Assembly (NCBI GenBank): GCA_963728825.1
Contig: CAVSLA010000004.1
Span: 1,612,001 to 1,676,000 of the forward strand
Origin: CAVREM01 sp963728825
Lineage (GTDB): Bacteria; Acidobacteriota; Vicinamibacteria; Vicinamibacterales; CAVVIG01
Direction of reading: 5' to 3'
Length of the DNA stretch: 64,000 bases
Shown: piece after piece, positions 51,726 to 61,187 of the stretch
Numbering within the stretch: the first letter of the stretch is position 1
How the letters are laid out: each line of letters begins with the position of its first letter
Translations under genes and position numbers: made by a program
Notes under the pieces: model-generated
The model's input: the letters and a program-made list of their open reading frames with translations, nothing else
What the model was told of the DNA's origin: nothing
Database searches by the model: none

Positions 51726-52715
51726 GTGCAGACGGCGGCATCGGCTCCGACACGGATCGACCTGGCCGGCGGGACGATCGACATCTGGCCTCTCTATCTC
51801 TTTCACGAAGGCGCGTCGACGCTTAACGCGGCGATCAGCCTTCGCGCGCACGTCCGAATCGAGCCCCGGACGGACGGCCGCATCGAGCTGATCTCGGTCG
51901 ATACCGACAAGCACTCCATCGCCGGTCACTGGTCCGAGCTCACCGCCGCGAACGAGCTGTCACTACTCGCGCTGCTCGCCCGTCAGTACCGGCTCGACAA
52001 CGCCACCTTGACGACGCGCGGGGAATCACCGGCGGGAGCGGGAATCGCCGGGTCGTCGGCGCTGACGATCGCCGCCTGCGGTGCATTGGCACGCTTCACC
52101 GGCGGGTCGCTGCGGCCCGAGGATCTGCTGCAGATCGCCATGAACGTCGAATGCCAGACGATCAAGGTGCCGACCGGGGTTCAGGATTATCGTCCCGCGT
52201 TGCACGGCGGCATCGCCGCCATCGAGCTGAACGTCGACGGCATCCACCGCGTCGCGCTGGACGTCGATCCGCGCGAGCTCGAGCGGCGGATCGTGCTGGC
52301 CTACACCGGCGCACCGCGCAATTCGGGCACCAATAACTGGGAGATCACCAAGCGGCATCTCGACGGCGACCGCGAGATCTTCGATTGCTTCGAGCGGATT
52401 CGCGACACGGCGGCGGCGATGCGCGATGCTCTCGAAAAAGGTGATTGGGATGAAGTCGGCTATCAAATCTCGAAGGAATGGGAGAACCGGAAGCGCCTGG
52501 CGCCCGGCGTCACGACCTCGTCTATCGATGACCTGATCGAGCGCGCCAGCGCGGCCGGCGCGACCGCCGCCAAAGTCTGCGGCGCGGGCGGCGGCGGCTG
52601 TCTCTTCTGCTATGGCCCGCCGACGGCGCGCAGCGCAATCGCCGAAGCGCTCGCGCGCGGCGGCGCGCGGCTGCTCGACTACCGCATCGAAACGGAAGGC
52701 CTGCGGCTTGGATAA
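51726..52715 (+). CDS. GHMP-family sugar kinase
   Basis: ATP-dependent small-molecule kinase. Motif 1 is APTRIDLAGGTIDIWPLY, similar to heptose-phosphate and fucose kinases. Motif 2 is ESPAGAGIAGSSALTIAACG and motif 3 is KVCGAGGGGCLFCY. GTG 51726 gives 329 residues; an open frame upstream has no supporting homology. The substrate is unknown. It is back to back with nagZ, sharing a very short intergenic region. This makes an amino-sugar or other cell-wall sugar plausible (inference). Its 3' end overlaps the PolX gene start. Confidence 0.85.
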   Translation: MQTAASAPTRIDLAGGTIDIWPLYLFHEGASTLNAAISLRAHVRIEPRTDGRIELISVDTDKHSIAGHWSELTAANELSLLALLARQYRLDNATLTTRGESPAGAGIAGSSALTIAACGALARFTGGSLRPEDLLQIAMNVECQTIKVPTGVQDYRPALHGGIAAIELNVDGIHRVALDVDPRELERRIVLAYTGAPRNSGTNNWEITKRHLDGDREIFDCFERIRDTAAAMRDALEKGDWDEVGYQISKEWENRKRLAPGVTTSSIDDLIERASAAGATAAKVCGAGGGGCLFCYGPPTARSAIAEALARGGARLLDYRIETEGLRLG

Positions 52716-54424
52716 CGGCGCCATCGCGCGGATCCTGCGGGAAATCGCCGACCTGCTCGAAATCAAGGACGACAACCCGTTCAAGATCCGCGCCTATCGC
52801 AACGGCGCCGACATCGTCTCGAACCACCCCCACGAGATGGCGTCCCTCGACGTCACCGGCCTGCGCGAAATTCCCGGGATCGGTAAAGATCTGGCCGCTC
52901 GCATCCGCGAAATCGTCGATACGGGCGACGCCGAGTTCCATCGCGAGCTGATCGCCGAATTTCCCCCGACCATCCTGGACTTGCTGCATCTGCGGAGGTG
53001 TGGGGCCAAAAACCGTGGCGATGCTCTACCGCGAGCTCGACATCCGCACGCTCGAGGATCTCGAGCGCGCCGCGGCGGACGGGCGGGTCCGCGCGCTGCG
53101 GGGCATGGGCGCGAAGAAGGAGGCGCTCATCCTGAAAGCGCTGGCGGATCGCAAGCGCCACGCGGGCCGACATCTGTTGGCCGATGCGCACGACGTCGCG
53201 GCGGCGATCGTTTCCTATCTCCGCGAGCAGGCGCCGAACGCGCGGATCGACACGGTCGGCAGCCTCCGGCGTGGCTGCGAAACCTGCGGCGACATCGACA
53301 TCCTCGCGGCTGGTGCCGAACCCGCGCTGATGGATGCGTTTGCCGACTACCGCCTGGTCGAGCGTGTGCTGGGGCAGGGGGACACCAAGGCGAGCGTGCT
53401 TCTCCAGAGTGGATTCCAGGCCGACCTCAGGCTCGTGGCCGCCGACAGCCGCGGCGCGGCGCTGCAGTATTTCACCGGCTCCAAGGCTCACAACATCGCG
53501 TTGCGTGAGCGCGCCATCGGTCTCGGGTTCAAATTGAACGAGTACGGCCTGTTCCGTAGCGAGGGCGACGAGCGGGTTGCGGGCGACACCGAGGAAGGCG
53601 TCTACGAGGCACTCGGTCTGCAGTGGGTGCCGCCGGAGCTCCGCGAGGACCGCGGTGAGATAACCGCCGCCACGGTGCGCTCGCTGCCGCGCCTGATCGA
53701 GCAGACCGACCTGCGCGGCGACCTGCACATGCATACGACTGAGACCGATGGCAAGGGCGACATCGCCGAAATGGCTGACGCCGCGCGGGCCGCCGGTCTC
53801 GAATACGTCGCCATCACCGATCACAGCAAGTCGCTGGCGATGGCCAACGGCCTGGACGAACGGCGGGCCCTGGACCACGCCGCGCGGATCCGAGCGGCCG
53901 ATGGGCGGCACGGCGTACGACTACTGGCCGGCATCGAATGCGACATCCGGCCCGACGGCACGCTCGATCTGGAAGATTCCTGTCTGGCCGCCCTCGACCT
54001 GGTGGTCGCCTCCGTGCATTCGGCCTTCAATCAGGATCGCCGGCAGATCACCGATCGGATCCTGCGTGCGCTCGAGAACCCGTACGTCGACATCCTCGGC
54101 CACCCGACCGGCCGTTTGATCCTTCGACGAGAGCCGTACCCGGTGGACGTCGAAGCCGTTCTGGACGCCGCCGCTCGACACGGCGTCGCCGTCGAGATCA
54201 ACTGCCAGCTCGATCGTCTCGATCTGAGCGACGTGCACGCCACACTGGCGCGCGATCGCGGCGTCCCGATCGTCATCTCCAGCGACGCCCACTCCCCCAG
54301 CGCAATCGGCTGGCAGCGCTGGGGGGTCGTCGTCGCGCGGCGTGCCTGGCTCGAGCCCCGCCACGTGCTCAACACCCGTCCGCTTGCCGAGTTCCGCGAC
54401 CGTCTTCGCCGCAACCGCCGATGA
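52708..54424 (+). CDS. polX: DNA polymerase X family protein with PHP domain (one frameshift)
   Basis: Gap-filling polymerase of base-excision repair with a 3'-5' exonuclease/phosphoesterase PHP domain. N-terminal ILREIADLLEIKDDNPFKIRAY is followed by a helix-hairpin-helix. A break near 52994-53002 (one extra base) leads into VGPKTVAMLYRELDIRTLEDL. Catalytic motifs are intact: GSLRRGCETCGDIDILAAG and QADLRLVAADSRGAALQYFTGS. PHP ligands LHMHTTETDG, ITDHS, GIECDI and SSDAHSPSA follow. TTG 52708 overlaps the kinase stop. It contrasts with the degenerate copy at 38455. Confidence 0.92.
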
Positions 54425-54654
54425 CTCCACTCAAGATGCTGACCACGGACGAGAAGCTGGCCGAGATCCGGCGCCTGTATTTCAAGACCACGAGGCAGAC
54501 GGTGCAGGTCGATCTCGCCAAAGCGCTCGACCTGCTCAAGTCGATGAGCAGCGAGGACGAGCGCGAGCGCGCGACGGTCTATATGGAGGGACTGGCCGAG
54601 ATGTACAAGGATTGGGTGCGGAAGGCGAAGAAAGGACAGAAGAAGAAGATGTAA
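54421..54654 (+). CDS. Small conserved Lys-rich protein downstream of polX
   Basis: 77 residues (LTTDEKLAEIRRLYFKTTRQTVQVDLAKALDLLKSM, then MEGLAEMYKDWVRKAKKGQKKKM). The helical body and basic tail suggest nucleic-acid contact, but no family is named. ATG 54421 overlaps the polX stop as ATGA, so it is translationally coupled to the polymerase. Confidence 0.65.
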   Translation: MTPLKMLTTDEKLAEIRRLYFKTTRQTVQVDLAKALDLLKSMSSEDERERATVYMEGLAEMYKDWVRKAKKGQKKKM

Positions 54655-54664
54655 AAAGGCCCGG

Positions 54665-55351
54665 TCAGCTCCGCGGACTGAAGGCCGCCAACGCCTCGAG
54701 CGCGAGCGTATGCAGACTGGCTTGGAGGCTGGAGTCGTCTACCCAGCGAAAGCGATTACGGGATGGATGCAGCCCCACCATCGAGTCGATCGCCCCGCCC
54801 CGTCCACTCTTGGGCCAGGCGTCGCAATCCTGTCGCACCCAGATCTCCAGCAGTTGGGCATCAGGGGGCGTCTGCGAATTCTTCTGGAAGGCCCACTGGT
54901 CCCAGAACGTCACCATGCCATCCCCCTGGCAGAACCCTCCGTAACTGTCTCTCATGCGCTCGGCGAACGTGATCGCGCCGCCGTGCAGTTGATTCTTCAA
55001 GTTGGTCAACTCTTGCCGGGGCACGTTGCCGAAGAACAGCCACTTCCACCTCTCGCTCCTGGTCCAACCGACATTCTCCAGGACCGGGTGCAGCAGCGTC
55101 GCGTGGCCGGACTTGTAATACACCGACGGCTTTTCGCCGACGGACACAAGTCCGGTTTTTTCTTCAGCGAGCCTTTTCAGGATCTCGTCGACCGAGCGAA
55201 CGGTGAGGTCTCCCTGGAACGTGTAGCCGACGATTCGCTCCGGACGAGCCCAATCGGGAATGAAGAGATCTTTCTCGAAATCCTTGGCCCGTGGCTTTGG
55301 CGCGTTCGACTTTCCGCCCGGCCCCTGGGGCTGCCCCTTTGGTGGGTGCAT
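54665..55351 (-). CDS. Hypothetical protein
   Basis: 228 residues. The basic, Gly/Pro-rich N-terminus (PKGQPQGPGGKSNAPKPRAKDF) precedes a globular part with RIVGYTFQGDLTVRSVDEIL and GWTRSERWKWLFFGNVPRQEL, WVRQDCDAWPKSG. No signal peptide or membrane helix. I do not recognise a family. It stands alone, converging with the polX-linked small gene. A REP-like hairpin lies just upstream of its start. Confidence 0.6.
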   Translation of the reverse strand: MHPPKGQPQGPGGKSNAPKPRAKDFEKDLFIPDWARPERIVGYTFQGDLTVRSVDEILKRLAEEKTGLVSVGEKPSVYYKSGHATLLHPVLENVGWTRSERWKWLFFGNVPRQELTNLKNQLHGGAITFAERMRDSYGGFCQGDGMVTFWDQWAFQKNSQTPPDAQLLEIWVRQDCDAWPKSGRGGAIDSMVGLHPSRNRFRWVDDSSLQASLHTLALEALAAFSPRS

Positions 55352-55385
55352 GACACGGTCTCCTGCTGTCGCAGCCGGGTCTTCT

Positions 55386-55406
55386 GCCGGGTCTAAAAGA
55401 CCCGGC
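55386..55406. repeat. REP-like palindrome
   Basis: Perfect 9-bp stem GCCGGGTCT / AGACCCGGC with loop AAA, followed by CTACATG. A partial copy of the left arm (GCCGGGTCTT) lies about 12 bases earlier. Same size and CTAC flank as the second unit at 827-847, and all but one stem pair shared. Confidence 0.7.
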
Positions 55407-55472
55407 CTACATGCGCGCTCTGCACATTTCGGCTCGGCTTGCGATTATGCCGACGCGGACGTCGTCCACCGG

Positions 55473-56099
55473 TCAGGCTCCGAAGAGTTTCACGAAGATA
55501 TCCATGACCGACGCGCCGACGGTGAAGCCACCGGCCCTCGCGCCATCCTCGTCGTCGCTCAGCTGGGCGCTCGGTTCGGAGCGCGGTTCGCGGTCCGCGC
55601 GCGGCCGGCCGCGGTCGTCGCCCGGGGCGTTGGAAATCTGCTGAAGCTCGCCGAAATCGAGCCAGACCAGATCGCACTTCCGGCAGGTATCGATGATGAC
55701 GTTCCCCGGACCGTAATAGGGGTGCACGTCCATCTGCGTGCGGCAGGTCGGGCAGGTGATCCGTCGCTCGAATTCGCGCCGGTCCAGTTCGCCGGGCGGC
55801 TGCCCTGGTCCGGCTGCATGGGAACGGCGGTGCGCGATGGCGTAGGCGAAGATGGCCCGCTCCAGCAGCACGCCGCGGCATCGTTCACAGTGTTGAATGA
55901 CGTGCGCGTGGTCGAGCAGCGATTTGGCGAGCGGGGTGCTGCACAACGGACAGGGCAGCGCGTCGGCAAGTCGCTCGAGGACCTGAACGCCGTCAGTGCC
56001 GGGCGCGTCGAGGAATTCGAACGTGCCGCAATACCGGCAGAAATAGTAACGCCGTCGATCGAACAGCTCCATCGCGGCGGCGCAGTTCCGGCAGTTCAT
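55473..56099 (-). CDS. Multi-zinc-ribbon protein
   Basis: 208 residues with five Cys pairs: CRNC, CRYCG, CPLC, CERCRG, CPTC and CRKCD in order, forming two or three zinc ribbons. LDHAHVIQHCERCRGVLLER and VIIDTCRKCDLVWLDFGELQQI resemble TFIIB-type zinc-ribbon proteins of unknown role. The C-terminus is acidic and basic low complexity, ending in a short hydrophobic stretch. ATG overlaps the VOC gene stop. Confidence 0.7.
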   Translation of the reverse strand: MNCRNCAAAMELFDRRRYYFCRYCGTFEFLDAPGTDGVQVLERLADALPCPLCSTPLAKSLLDHAHVIQHCERCRGVLLERAIFAYAIAHRRSHAAGPGQPPGELDRREFERRITCPTCRTQMDVHPYYGPGNVIIDTCRKCDLVWLDFGELQQISNAPGDDRGRPRADREPRSEPSAQLSDDEDGARAGGFTVGASVMDIFVKLFGA

Positions 56100-56380
56100 C
56101 GCGTAATCGCAATCGGATGCCGCGGCTCGATCCCTTTGGCGGCCAGTTGCCGCGAGGTGTCACGGATGTCGTCGCACATCAGCGTCAGCTGATGCCGGAC
56201 GCCCGACTGGTACGTAGGACCCTCGGCCGGGTGGACGCCAAGCTCGGCCGGCGGCAACGCGAAGATCAGCCACCCCTCGCCGGCGTCGACGTGTTGCCAG
56301 CCGAACACATCCCGCAGGGTCGCGCGCAGCGCTTCGGGTTGCGACGTGTAGAGCAGAACATGCGCGCCGATGATGGCCAT
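56096..56380 (-). CDS. VOC/glyoxalase-like protein (short)
   Basis: 94 residues beginning IGAHVLLYTSQPEALRATLRDVFGW, a typical vicinal-oxygen-chelate opening, with QLTLMCDDIRDTSRQLAAKGIEP later. Homologues usually continue for another 25-30 residues carrying the last strands. Here the reading ends HPIAITR and overlaps the next gene, so truncation or a frameshift is possible. No function can be assigned. Confidence 0.6.
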   Translation of the reverse strand: MAIIGAHVLLYTSQPEALRATLRDVFGWQHVDAGEGWLIFALPPAELGVHPAEGPTYQSGVRHQLTLMCDDIRDTSRQLAAKGIEPRHPIAITR

Positions 56381-56395
56381 GCGAGTCTGACTCCC

Positions 56396-57190
56396 CTACT
56401 TCTTGGATGTCGCCGCGACGATCTTCTTGCGCGCCGCGATGCGCAGCGGCTCGGGAACGTTGCGATCGATCGACAGCATCTGCAGGTCGCGGTCGTTGAG
56501 GCGGTTCATGTTGTTGAGCGACATCGCCAGCGGTGTCTTCGGGTTCTTGCACAGCCCGACGACCACGCCGTAGTTCTTCATCCAGGCACGGTTGGCCGCG
56601 ATAATCCGCAACACGTCCTCCGAAACGTTCGCCATCCGCGCGAACGCCTCGACCTCGTTTTCGCTCAGCTTCGGGCTGCTCAATACCGAGGCCGAGATCA
56701 TCTTGTTGGGGTCGCGAATCAGCAGCGCGCGCATCTCGCGCGAGCCTTTGACGGCGGCCTTCAACCGATCCGAGAATCCCATCTTGGCGATCTGCTGCGA
56801 AATACTTTGACGGGTCGCCTCGCCGGCCTGACCTTCTGGAACCTCCGGCGCCTGCGCCACATCGTCGGGCGACGTGTCGATCAGCGGGTCGTCCGATTCC
56901 TTCGCTGCCACCGGGCCCGGCTGGACGCCGCGCGCTGCAAAGAAATCGCGGGTGGCGATCGGCACGTCGGCGCGAGCCAGGTACGCGGCGAGCACGTCGG
57001 GGGGGATGCGCTTGATCGTCGCGCCAGCCGTTGCCTGGATCTCGGCGTCGGCATCGTCCAGCAGCAGCAGCAGCAGCGACAACTGCTCGTGCGCGGTCGG
57101 CGCGAGGGCCCCCTCGGCCGCCTGCATCCGGACGTCGCGCGCCACTTCGCCGCGCTTGAAGAAATCGAGGAGCGGGGTCGGACGGGTCAC
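56396..57190 (-). CDS. Hypothetical HEAT-like helical protein downstream of rodZ
   Basis: 264 residues from GTG 57190, which overlaps the rodZ stop (GTGA). Predicted all-helical with repeats such as LSLLLLLLDDADAEIQATAGATIKRIP, and KLSENEVEAFARMANVSEDVL near the middle. MRALLIRDPNKMISASVL resembles helical-repeat proteins of the DUF2336 kind, but I cannot confirm it. No signal peptide. The tight coupling suggests a role connected with RodZ. Confidence 0.6.
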   Translation of the reverse strand: MTRPTPLLDFFKRGEVARDVRMQAAEGALAPTAHEQLSLLLLLLDDADAEIQATAGATIKRIPPDVLAAYLARADVPIATRDFFAARGVQPGPVAAKESDDPLIDTSPDDVAQAPEVPEGQAGEATRQSISQQIAKMGFSDRLKAAVKGSREMRALLIRDPNKMISASVLSSPKLSENEVEAFARMANVSEDVLRIIAANRAWMKNYGVVVGLCKNPKTPLAMSLNNMNRLNDRDLQMLSIDRNVPEPLRIAARKKIVAATSKK

Positions 57191-58152
57191 GGCGACACCA
57201 GATATTCTTTGAAGTTGTCCGGGGTGACGCGCACGGTGACCACCTGCCCCGCGCTGCCCAGCGCGCGCGCTTCTTCGCCGTTGATCGTCACCGCCAGCGC
57301 CGCGGCGTCGCCGGCGGTCAGGACGACCGATCGGCCGACCTCGAACGAAATGCGTTCGCCAGTCTGGAACTCGCGGGCCACGAGCCGTTCGCCATCGACG
57401 ATTGCCGAAACCCAACACGGCCCGGAAGCCACGAGCGCCACGGTGACGCGATCGCCCGCTTCGACCGGCACTGCCGTCGGCGCGGGACTGGCGGGCAACG
57501 GCTTGAGGGGGTCGGAGGTGCCGGCTGCTTGCGTTCGGGGCAGCTGTTCGGCCTGGGCAGTCGCCGGTGCTGGTGCCCTGCCGGGCGCCGCTGTCCCGCT
57601 GCCGTCCGATGATCCGCCAGCGACCTGAGGCACGGTTCCCGGCGCCGCGACGGCGGCGGGCGGATTCTCGGCGGGCCGTGGAGGAGCGCCTGTCGGTCCA
57701 CGGACCGGCACGGAGGGCGCCGCCGGCGTGTCGGCGACATTCCGGCGGCCGGTCCCGAAGTACAGCAGCCCTGCCACGACCACCACGCTGATCCCGATCA
57801 GCCGAACGAAGGTCGTGGCCGTCTGCTGGTTGCTTTCGTGAACTTCTTCCTCTTCCTGCTGTTCGGCGGCAGCCTGAGCCGGGCTCACCGCGGTCTCGGG
57901 AAACTCCGTGACGAATCGCTGAATCGTTTCGTCAGGGTCGAGGCCGACTTCGATCGCATACGAGCGGACGAACGCCCGGCTGAAGATCCCACCTGGCAGA
58001 CGCGAAATGTCGTTTCGTTCGAGCGCCTCCAGCGCGCCGACCGAGATCTTCGTCGCGCGCGCAATCTGACCGAGCGAGACGCCGCGCCGTTCGCGCGCCG
58101 CCTTCAGGAAGCTGCCGAAATCGCCAGTATTGCGTTCTGCAGCCATGGACAC
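57187..58152 (-). CDS. rodZ: RodZ-like cytoskeletal/helix-turn-helix membrane protein
   Basis: RodZ links MreB to the cell-wall elongation machinery. N-terminal XRE-type helix-turn-helix (about 10-75, FGSFLKAARERRGVSLGQIARATKISVGALEALER), with PGGIFSRAFVRSYAIEVGLDPD typical of RodZ. One membrane helix follows (about 117-134, LIGISVVVVAGLLYF), then a long Ala/Pro/Gly linker and a periplasmic C-terminal DUF4115 domain (CWVSAIVDGERLVAREFQTG). 321 residues. Confidence 0.85.
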   Translation of the reverse strand: MSMAAERNTGDFGSFLKAARERRGVSLGQIARATKISVGALEALERNDISRLPGGIFSRAFVRSYAIEVGLDPDETIQRFVTEFPETAVSPAQAAAEQQEEEEVHESNQQTATTFVRLIGISVVVVAGLLYFGTGRRNVADTPAAPSVPVRGPTGAPPRPAENPPAAVAAPGTVPQVAGGSSDGSGTAAPGRAPAPATAQAEQLPRTQAAGTSDPLKPLPASPAPTAVPVEAGDRVTVALVASGPCWVSAIVDGERLVAREFQTGERISFEVGRSVVLTAGDAAALAVTINGEEARALGSAGQVVTVRVTPDNFKEYLVSP

Positions 58153-58166
58153 GCTGTCCGCCTATG

Positions 58167-58841
58167 TTAGGAAGCCGATCTCTGAGTGTCAAACGACCGG
58201 CGCGCGTTCCGCACGAGCTCGTCGAGCCGTTCCGCCCGGCAACCCGAGTGATCGTCAACGCGACCGATGAACAGACCAATCGCTGCCGCCCCCGCGGCCC
58301 CCGCGCGCGAGAGCTCGGGCAGACGCTCCAGGGTGACACCGCCGATCGCCAGCACCGGCAGCGTGACCGCAGACACGATTCGCCCGAACCCCTCGATCCC
58401 GAGCGTCTGGATCGAGGCGGGCTTTGACTCGGTCTGCCACACCGTTCCGGCGGTGAGGTAGTCAGCATTCGAAGCAGCCGCAACCGCTTCGGCGACTGAG
58501 TGCACGGATGCGCCGATGACGAAGCCTCTGGGGACGATCGGCCTGACGGCTGCAGGTCCAGCGGAGTCGGCCCGAAGGTGCACACCGGCCGCCCCGCAGG
58601 CGAGCGCGACGTCCACGCGCTCGTTGACGATCACCCGCGTACGGCTGCCGCGTGCCAGCGCAACCATCTCCGAGACGATGGCTGCGAGATCGGCCGCCTC
58701 GAGATCCGGCTCGCGCACCTGCAGGTAGTCGACACCGGCGTCCAACGCCCAACGCGCCTGTTCGATCAGGCACCGCCGGCCGGCGCCTTCGTCGGGCCCG
58801 GCGCTGAGTCGACGCCGATCCGTGATGAGCTGCAGAATCAG
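58167..58841 (-). CDS. Second thiamine-phosphate synthase-like (ThiE/TenI family) protein
   Basis: Same TIM-barrel family as ThiE: LQLITDRRRL, VDYLQVREPDLEA, RVIVNERVDVALACGAAGVHLRADS, VIGASVHSVAEA, YLTAGTVWQTESK, LAIGGVTLERLPE. The REPD stretch replaces the diphosphate-binding RxK of true ThiE, so it may act like TenI or have another role. No standard start codon is near; CTG 58841 overlaps the preceding stop as CTGA. The gene at 11804 is the better ThiE candidate. Confidence 0.75.
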   Translation of the reverse strand: MILQLITDRRRLSAGPDEGAGRRCLIEQARWALDAGVDYLQVREPDLEAADLAAIVSEMVALARGSRTRVIVNERVDVALACGAAGVHLRADSAGPAAVRPIVPRGFVIGASVHSVAEAVAAASNADYLTAGTVWQTESKPASIQTLGIEGFGRIVSAVTLPVLAIGGVTLERLPELSRAGAAGAAAIGLFIGRVDDHSGCRAERLDELVRNARRSFDTQRSAS

Positions 58842-59065
58842 GGCTCGATCCGGGTATCGGTCCGGGGCTCCAGCGGCGCCGCCGGAACATCCACGGCCCG
58901 TGCGGAAAAGACGCGCGCCAAATCGGAGACGCCCACCAGCACGTTGGCGATGCCGAGCCCGGTGACGCCGCCGCACACAAACGAATTGGTGATGACCGGC
59001 GTCAGGATCGGCCACGCCTGGGCGAAGTAGTTGTGTTCCCAGAAGTCGGACCACGGCAGGACCAT
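58838..59065 (-). CDS. Small membrane protein
   Basis: About 75 residues from ATG 59065. The open frame extends upstream to a TGA just inside the TPR gene and would add FPRLLYVAYFLEVGLLL, a convincing membrane helix, but no ATG, GTG or TTG lies there. So the start is unresolved (CTG near 59117, or a sequence error). A second hydrophobic segment is VITNSFVCGGVTGLGIANVLVG. Function unknown. It is sandwiched between the TPR gene and the ThiE-like gene. Confidence 0.55.
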   Translation of the reverse strand: MVLPWSDFWEHNYFAQAWPILTPVITNSFVCGGVTGLGIANVLVGVSDLARVFSARAVDVPAAPLEPRTDTRIEP

Positions 59066-59124
59066 CAACAGCAGGCCGACTTCGAGAAAATACGCGACGT
59101 ACAGAAGACGGGGAAACAGGGCGG

Positions 59125-61182
59125 CTACCCCCGAGCCCGGACCTTGGCGAGCCGTTCAATCCGCGCCGCGACGTCGCGGTAGTTGCCGGCGTCGGCCTGC
59201 AGTTCGATGCAGACAGCCAGCGCCCGGGACGTCTCGCCAGCCTGTTCGAGGACGTCCGCGAGGTCGAACAACAGGACGTGCCCTTGATCGGGCGTCGGCG
59301 CCGGCGCTTGCGCGGCCCGCTCCAGCCACTCGATGGCCTGGGCCAACCTCCCCCGGTCGCGAAGGATCCGTCCGACGAGCGACGCCGCGTCGAAGCGAAG
59401 CCTCGGCGTGCGGGCCGCGGCCTGCAGCGGTCCGATCGCCTCTTCAGCCTTGCCGGATTCCAACAGCGCCAGGCCCTGACGGTAATCCGCGTCGGCCGGG
59501 TCGACTGCCGGCCGCCGCGTCGGCTCTTCCCGAACCTGCGCGAAGACACCTTCGAGCTCGAGAGGCGGGACGGCCACCGCAATCGGGCGGTTGATGTCGT
59601 CGAGCACCACGCTCAAATCGACCTCGCCTGCAGCAGTCCACCTGCTGATCGGCGCTGGCGGTTCGAGGTCCTGGACGGGCTCGGGATGCGCCGCTGGTGC
59701 AATCGGGGGCGGTGTAGTCTCGCCGACCGGCGCGGCCTGTTCTGCCTTCCCCGCGTCCTCGGTCCGTGCGAGGTCGGTGCTCATGAACGGCATGTTGCCG
59801 CTGAGACGGTCGGCGATGACGGCATCGGGATCGGCGTCGCCCAGCAGGACGAGGGCACGCCGGAATCTTTCGATGTTTGCCCGCTCCCACGGTTCGCGCG
59901 CGACCAGCTCTTCGGAAATGAACCGCGCCTGGTCGCCGGAGCCTGCGGCAATGTACGCGTCGGCCAGCTGGCCCTGCGCGCTGTACATCGTCGCCTCGAG
60001 TCCGCCGTCAACGCAGATACCGACCAGCCGGGTCAGCGTCGGGATGTGTCCTGGCAGGCGGGTGACGTACTCCTGCAGCACGGCTGCCGCCGAAGCGTAG
60101 TCGCCGCCTTGAATCGCCGCTTCGGCGGCGAGCTGGACGACCGCAAAGCCGGCATCGGGCGCCTGTTCGGCCTGCGTCCAGCCCAACGCGGCTACTTCGT
60201 CGCGACGATCGGGTTCGAGATCCAGCAGCCGACGGATCGCCGCGATCGCCTCTTCGAGCTTCCCGCCGCGCAGCTGGATTTCGGCCGCGGTCCACAGCAG
60301 TCGAGGATCGCTCCCGGCAGACTCGATGGTGAGGTATTGACCGGCCGCCTGCAGATCGCCGCGGCCGGCAAAGGTTCTCCCCAGCTGCGCCTTGAGCGCG
60401 ATGTCATCGGGATCGCGGCCGGCGGCCTCCTGCAAGGTGAGCAACGCTTCGTCCGCGTCGCCGGCAGCTTCGAGCCGCTCCGCGATCGCCTTCAGTTGCG
60501 CGGCCGACGAGGCGTACTCGCGGGCCCGTGTGAAGTCGCCGGCGACGAGGTGAACATCCATCAGCTGGCCGCGCACCTCGTCGTCACTCGCATCGAGGGC
60601 GGCAGCTTCCTGCAGCGCCTTGATCGCTTCGGCCTGTCGATCCTTGTCCTGGAGATACGCCGCCAGCGCCTTCAAGTCGCCGACCGCGCCGGCGGTGTCA
60701 TTCAGCTCGGTCCGCGCCCGCGCGCCTGCGATCCGTGCCTCGACATCGTTGGGATCCAGCGAAGCGAGCCGCACGACGATTTCCGTCACGCCCCGCTGGT
60801 CGCCGCGCGTCCGGCGACGGTTGGCAACACTGTTGAAAAGCGCGCGCGCATCCACCACCAGGCCCTGACCGCCGGCGATTTCCGCCGCTTGCAGCATGGC
60901 GTGCTCGTGATCGGGCTTCAGCTTCAGGACCTTCTTGTAGACGGCGGCGGCCTTGGACAGGAAGCCTTCGGCGTGGAGATGATCGGCAATTCTGACGAAC
61001 TGCTCGACGGCCTTGTCGGGCTGCTTCGCTCTGACGTGCAGGTCGCCAAGCACGTTGGCCGTGTTCCAATCGGCGGGCTGGTCGTCGACGAGCCGCTGAT
61101 ACTCGGCAACCGCCTGATCGAGTTTTCCCTGCCGGAGCAGCTTCTCAGCGTTGCGCAGGATAGCAGGACGGTCGATTGGCAC
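59125..61182 (-). CDS. Large TPR-repeat protein
   Basis: 685 residues with around a dozen tetratricopeptide units in two blocks (about 10-440 and 560-680). They are separated by a Pro/Glu-rich linker around 470-555. First unit ILRNAEKLLRQGKLDQAVAEYQRLVDD. No signal peptide or membrane segment, so a cytoplasmic scaffold. It lies immediately downstream of rnhB on the same strand. Partner unknown. Confidence 0.8.
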   Translation of the reverse strand: MPIDRPAILRNAEKLLRQGKLDQAVAEYQRLVDDQPADWNTANVLGDLHVRAKQPDKAVEQFVRIADHLHAEGFLSKAAAVYKKVLKLKPDHEHAMLQAAEIAGGQGLVVDARALFNSVANRRRTRGDQRGVTEIVVRLASLDPNDVEARIAGARARTELNDTAGAVGDLKALAAYLQDKDRQAEAIKALQEAAALDASDDEVRGQLMDVHLVAGDFTRAREYASSAAQLKAIAERLEAAGDADEALLTLQEAAGRDPDDIALKAQLGRTFAGRGDLQAAGQYLTIESAGSDPRLLWTAAEIQLRGGKLEEAIAAIRRLLDLEPDRRDEVAALGWTQAEQAPDAGFAVVQLAAEAAIQGGDYASAAAVLQEYVTRLPGHIPTLTRLVGICVDGGLEATMYSAQGQLADAYIAAGSGDQARFISEELVAREPWERANIERFRRALVLLGDADPDAVIADRLSGNMPFMSTDLARTEDAGKAEQAAPVGETTPPPIAPAAHPEPVQDLEPPAPISRWTAAGEVDLSVVLDDINRPIAVAVPPLELEGVFAQVREEPTRRPAVDPADADYRQGLALLESGKAEEAIGPLQAAARTPRLRFDAASLVGRILRDRGRLAQAIEWLERAAQAPAPTPDQGHVLLFDLADVLEQAGETSRALAVCIELQADAGNYRDVAARIERLAKVRARG

Positions 61183-61187
61183 GTGGA

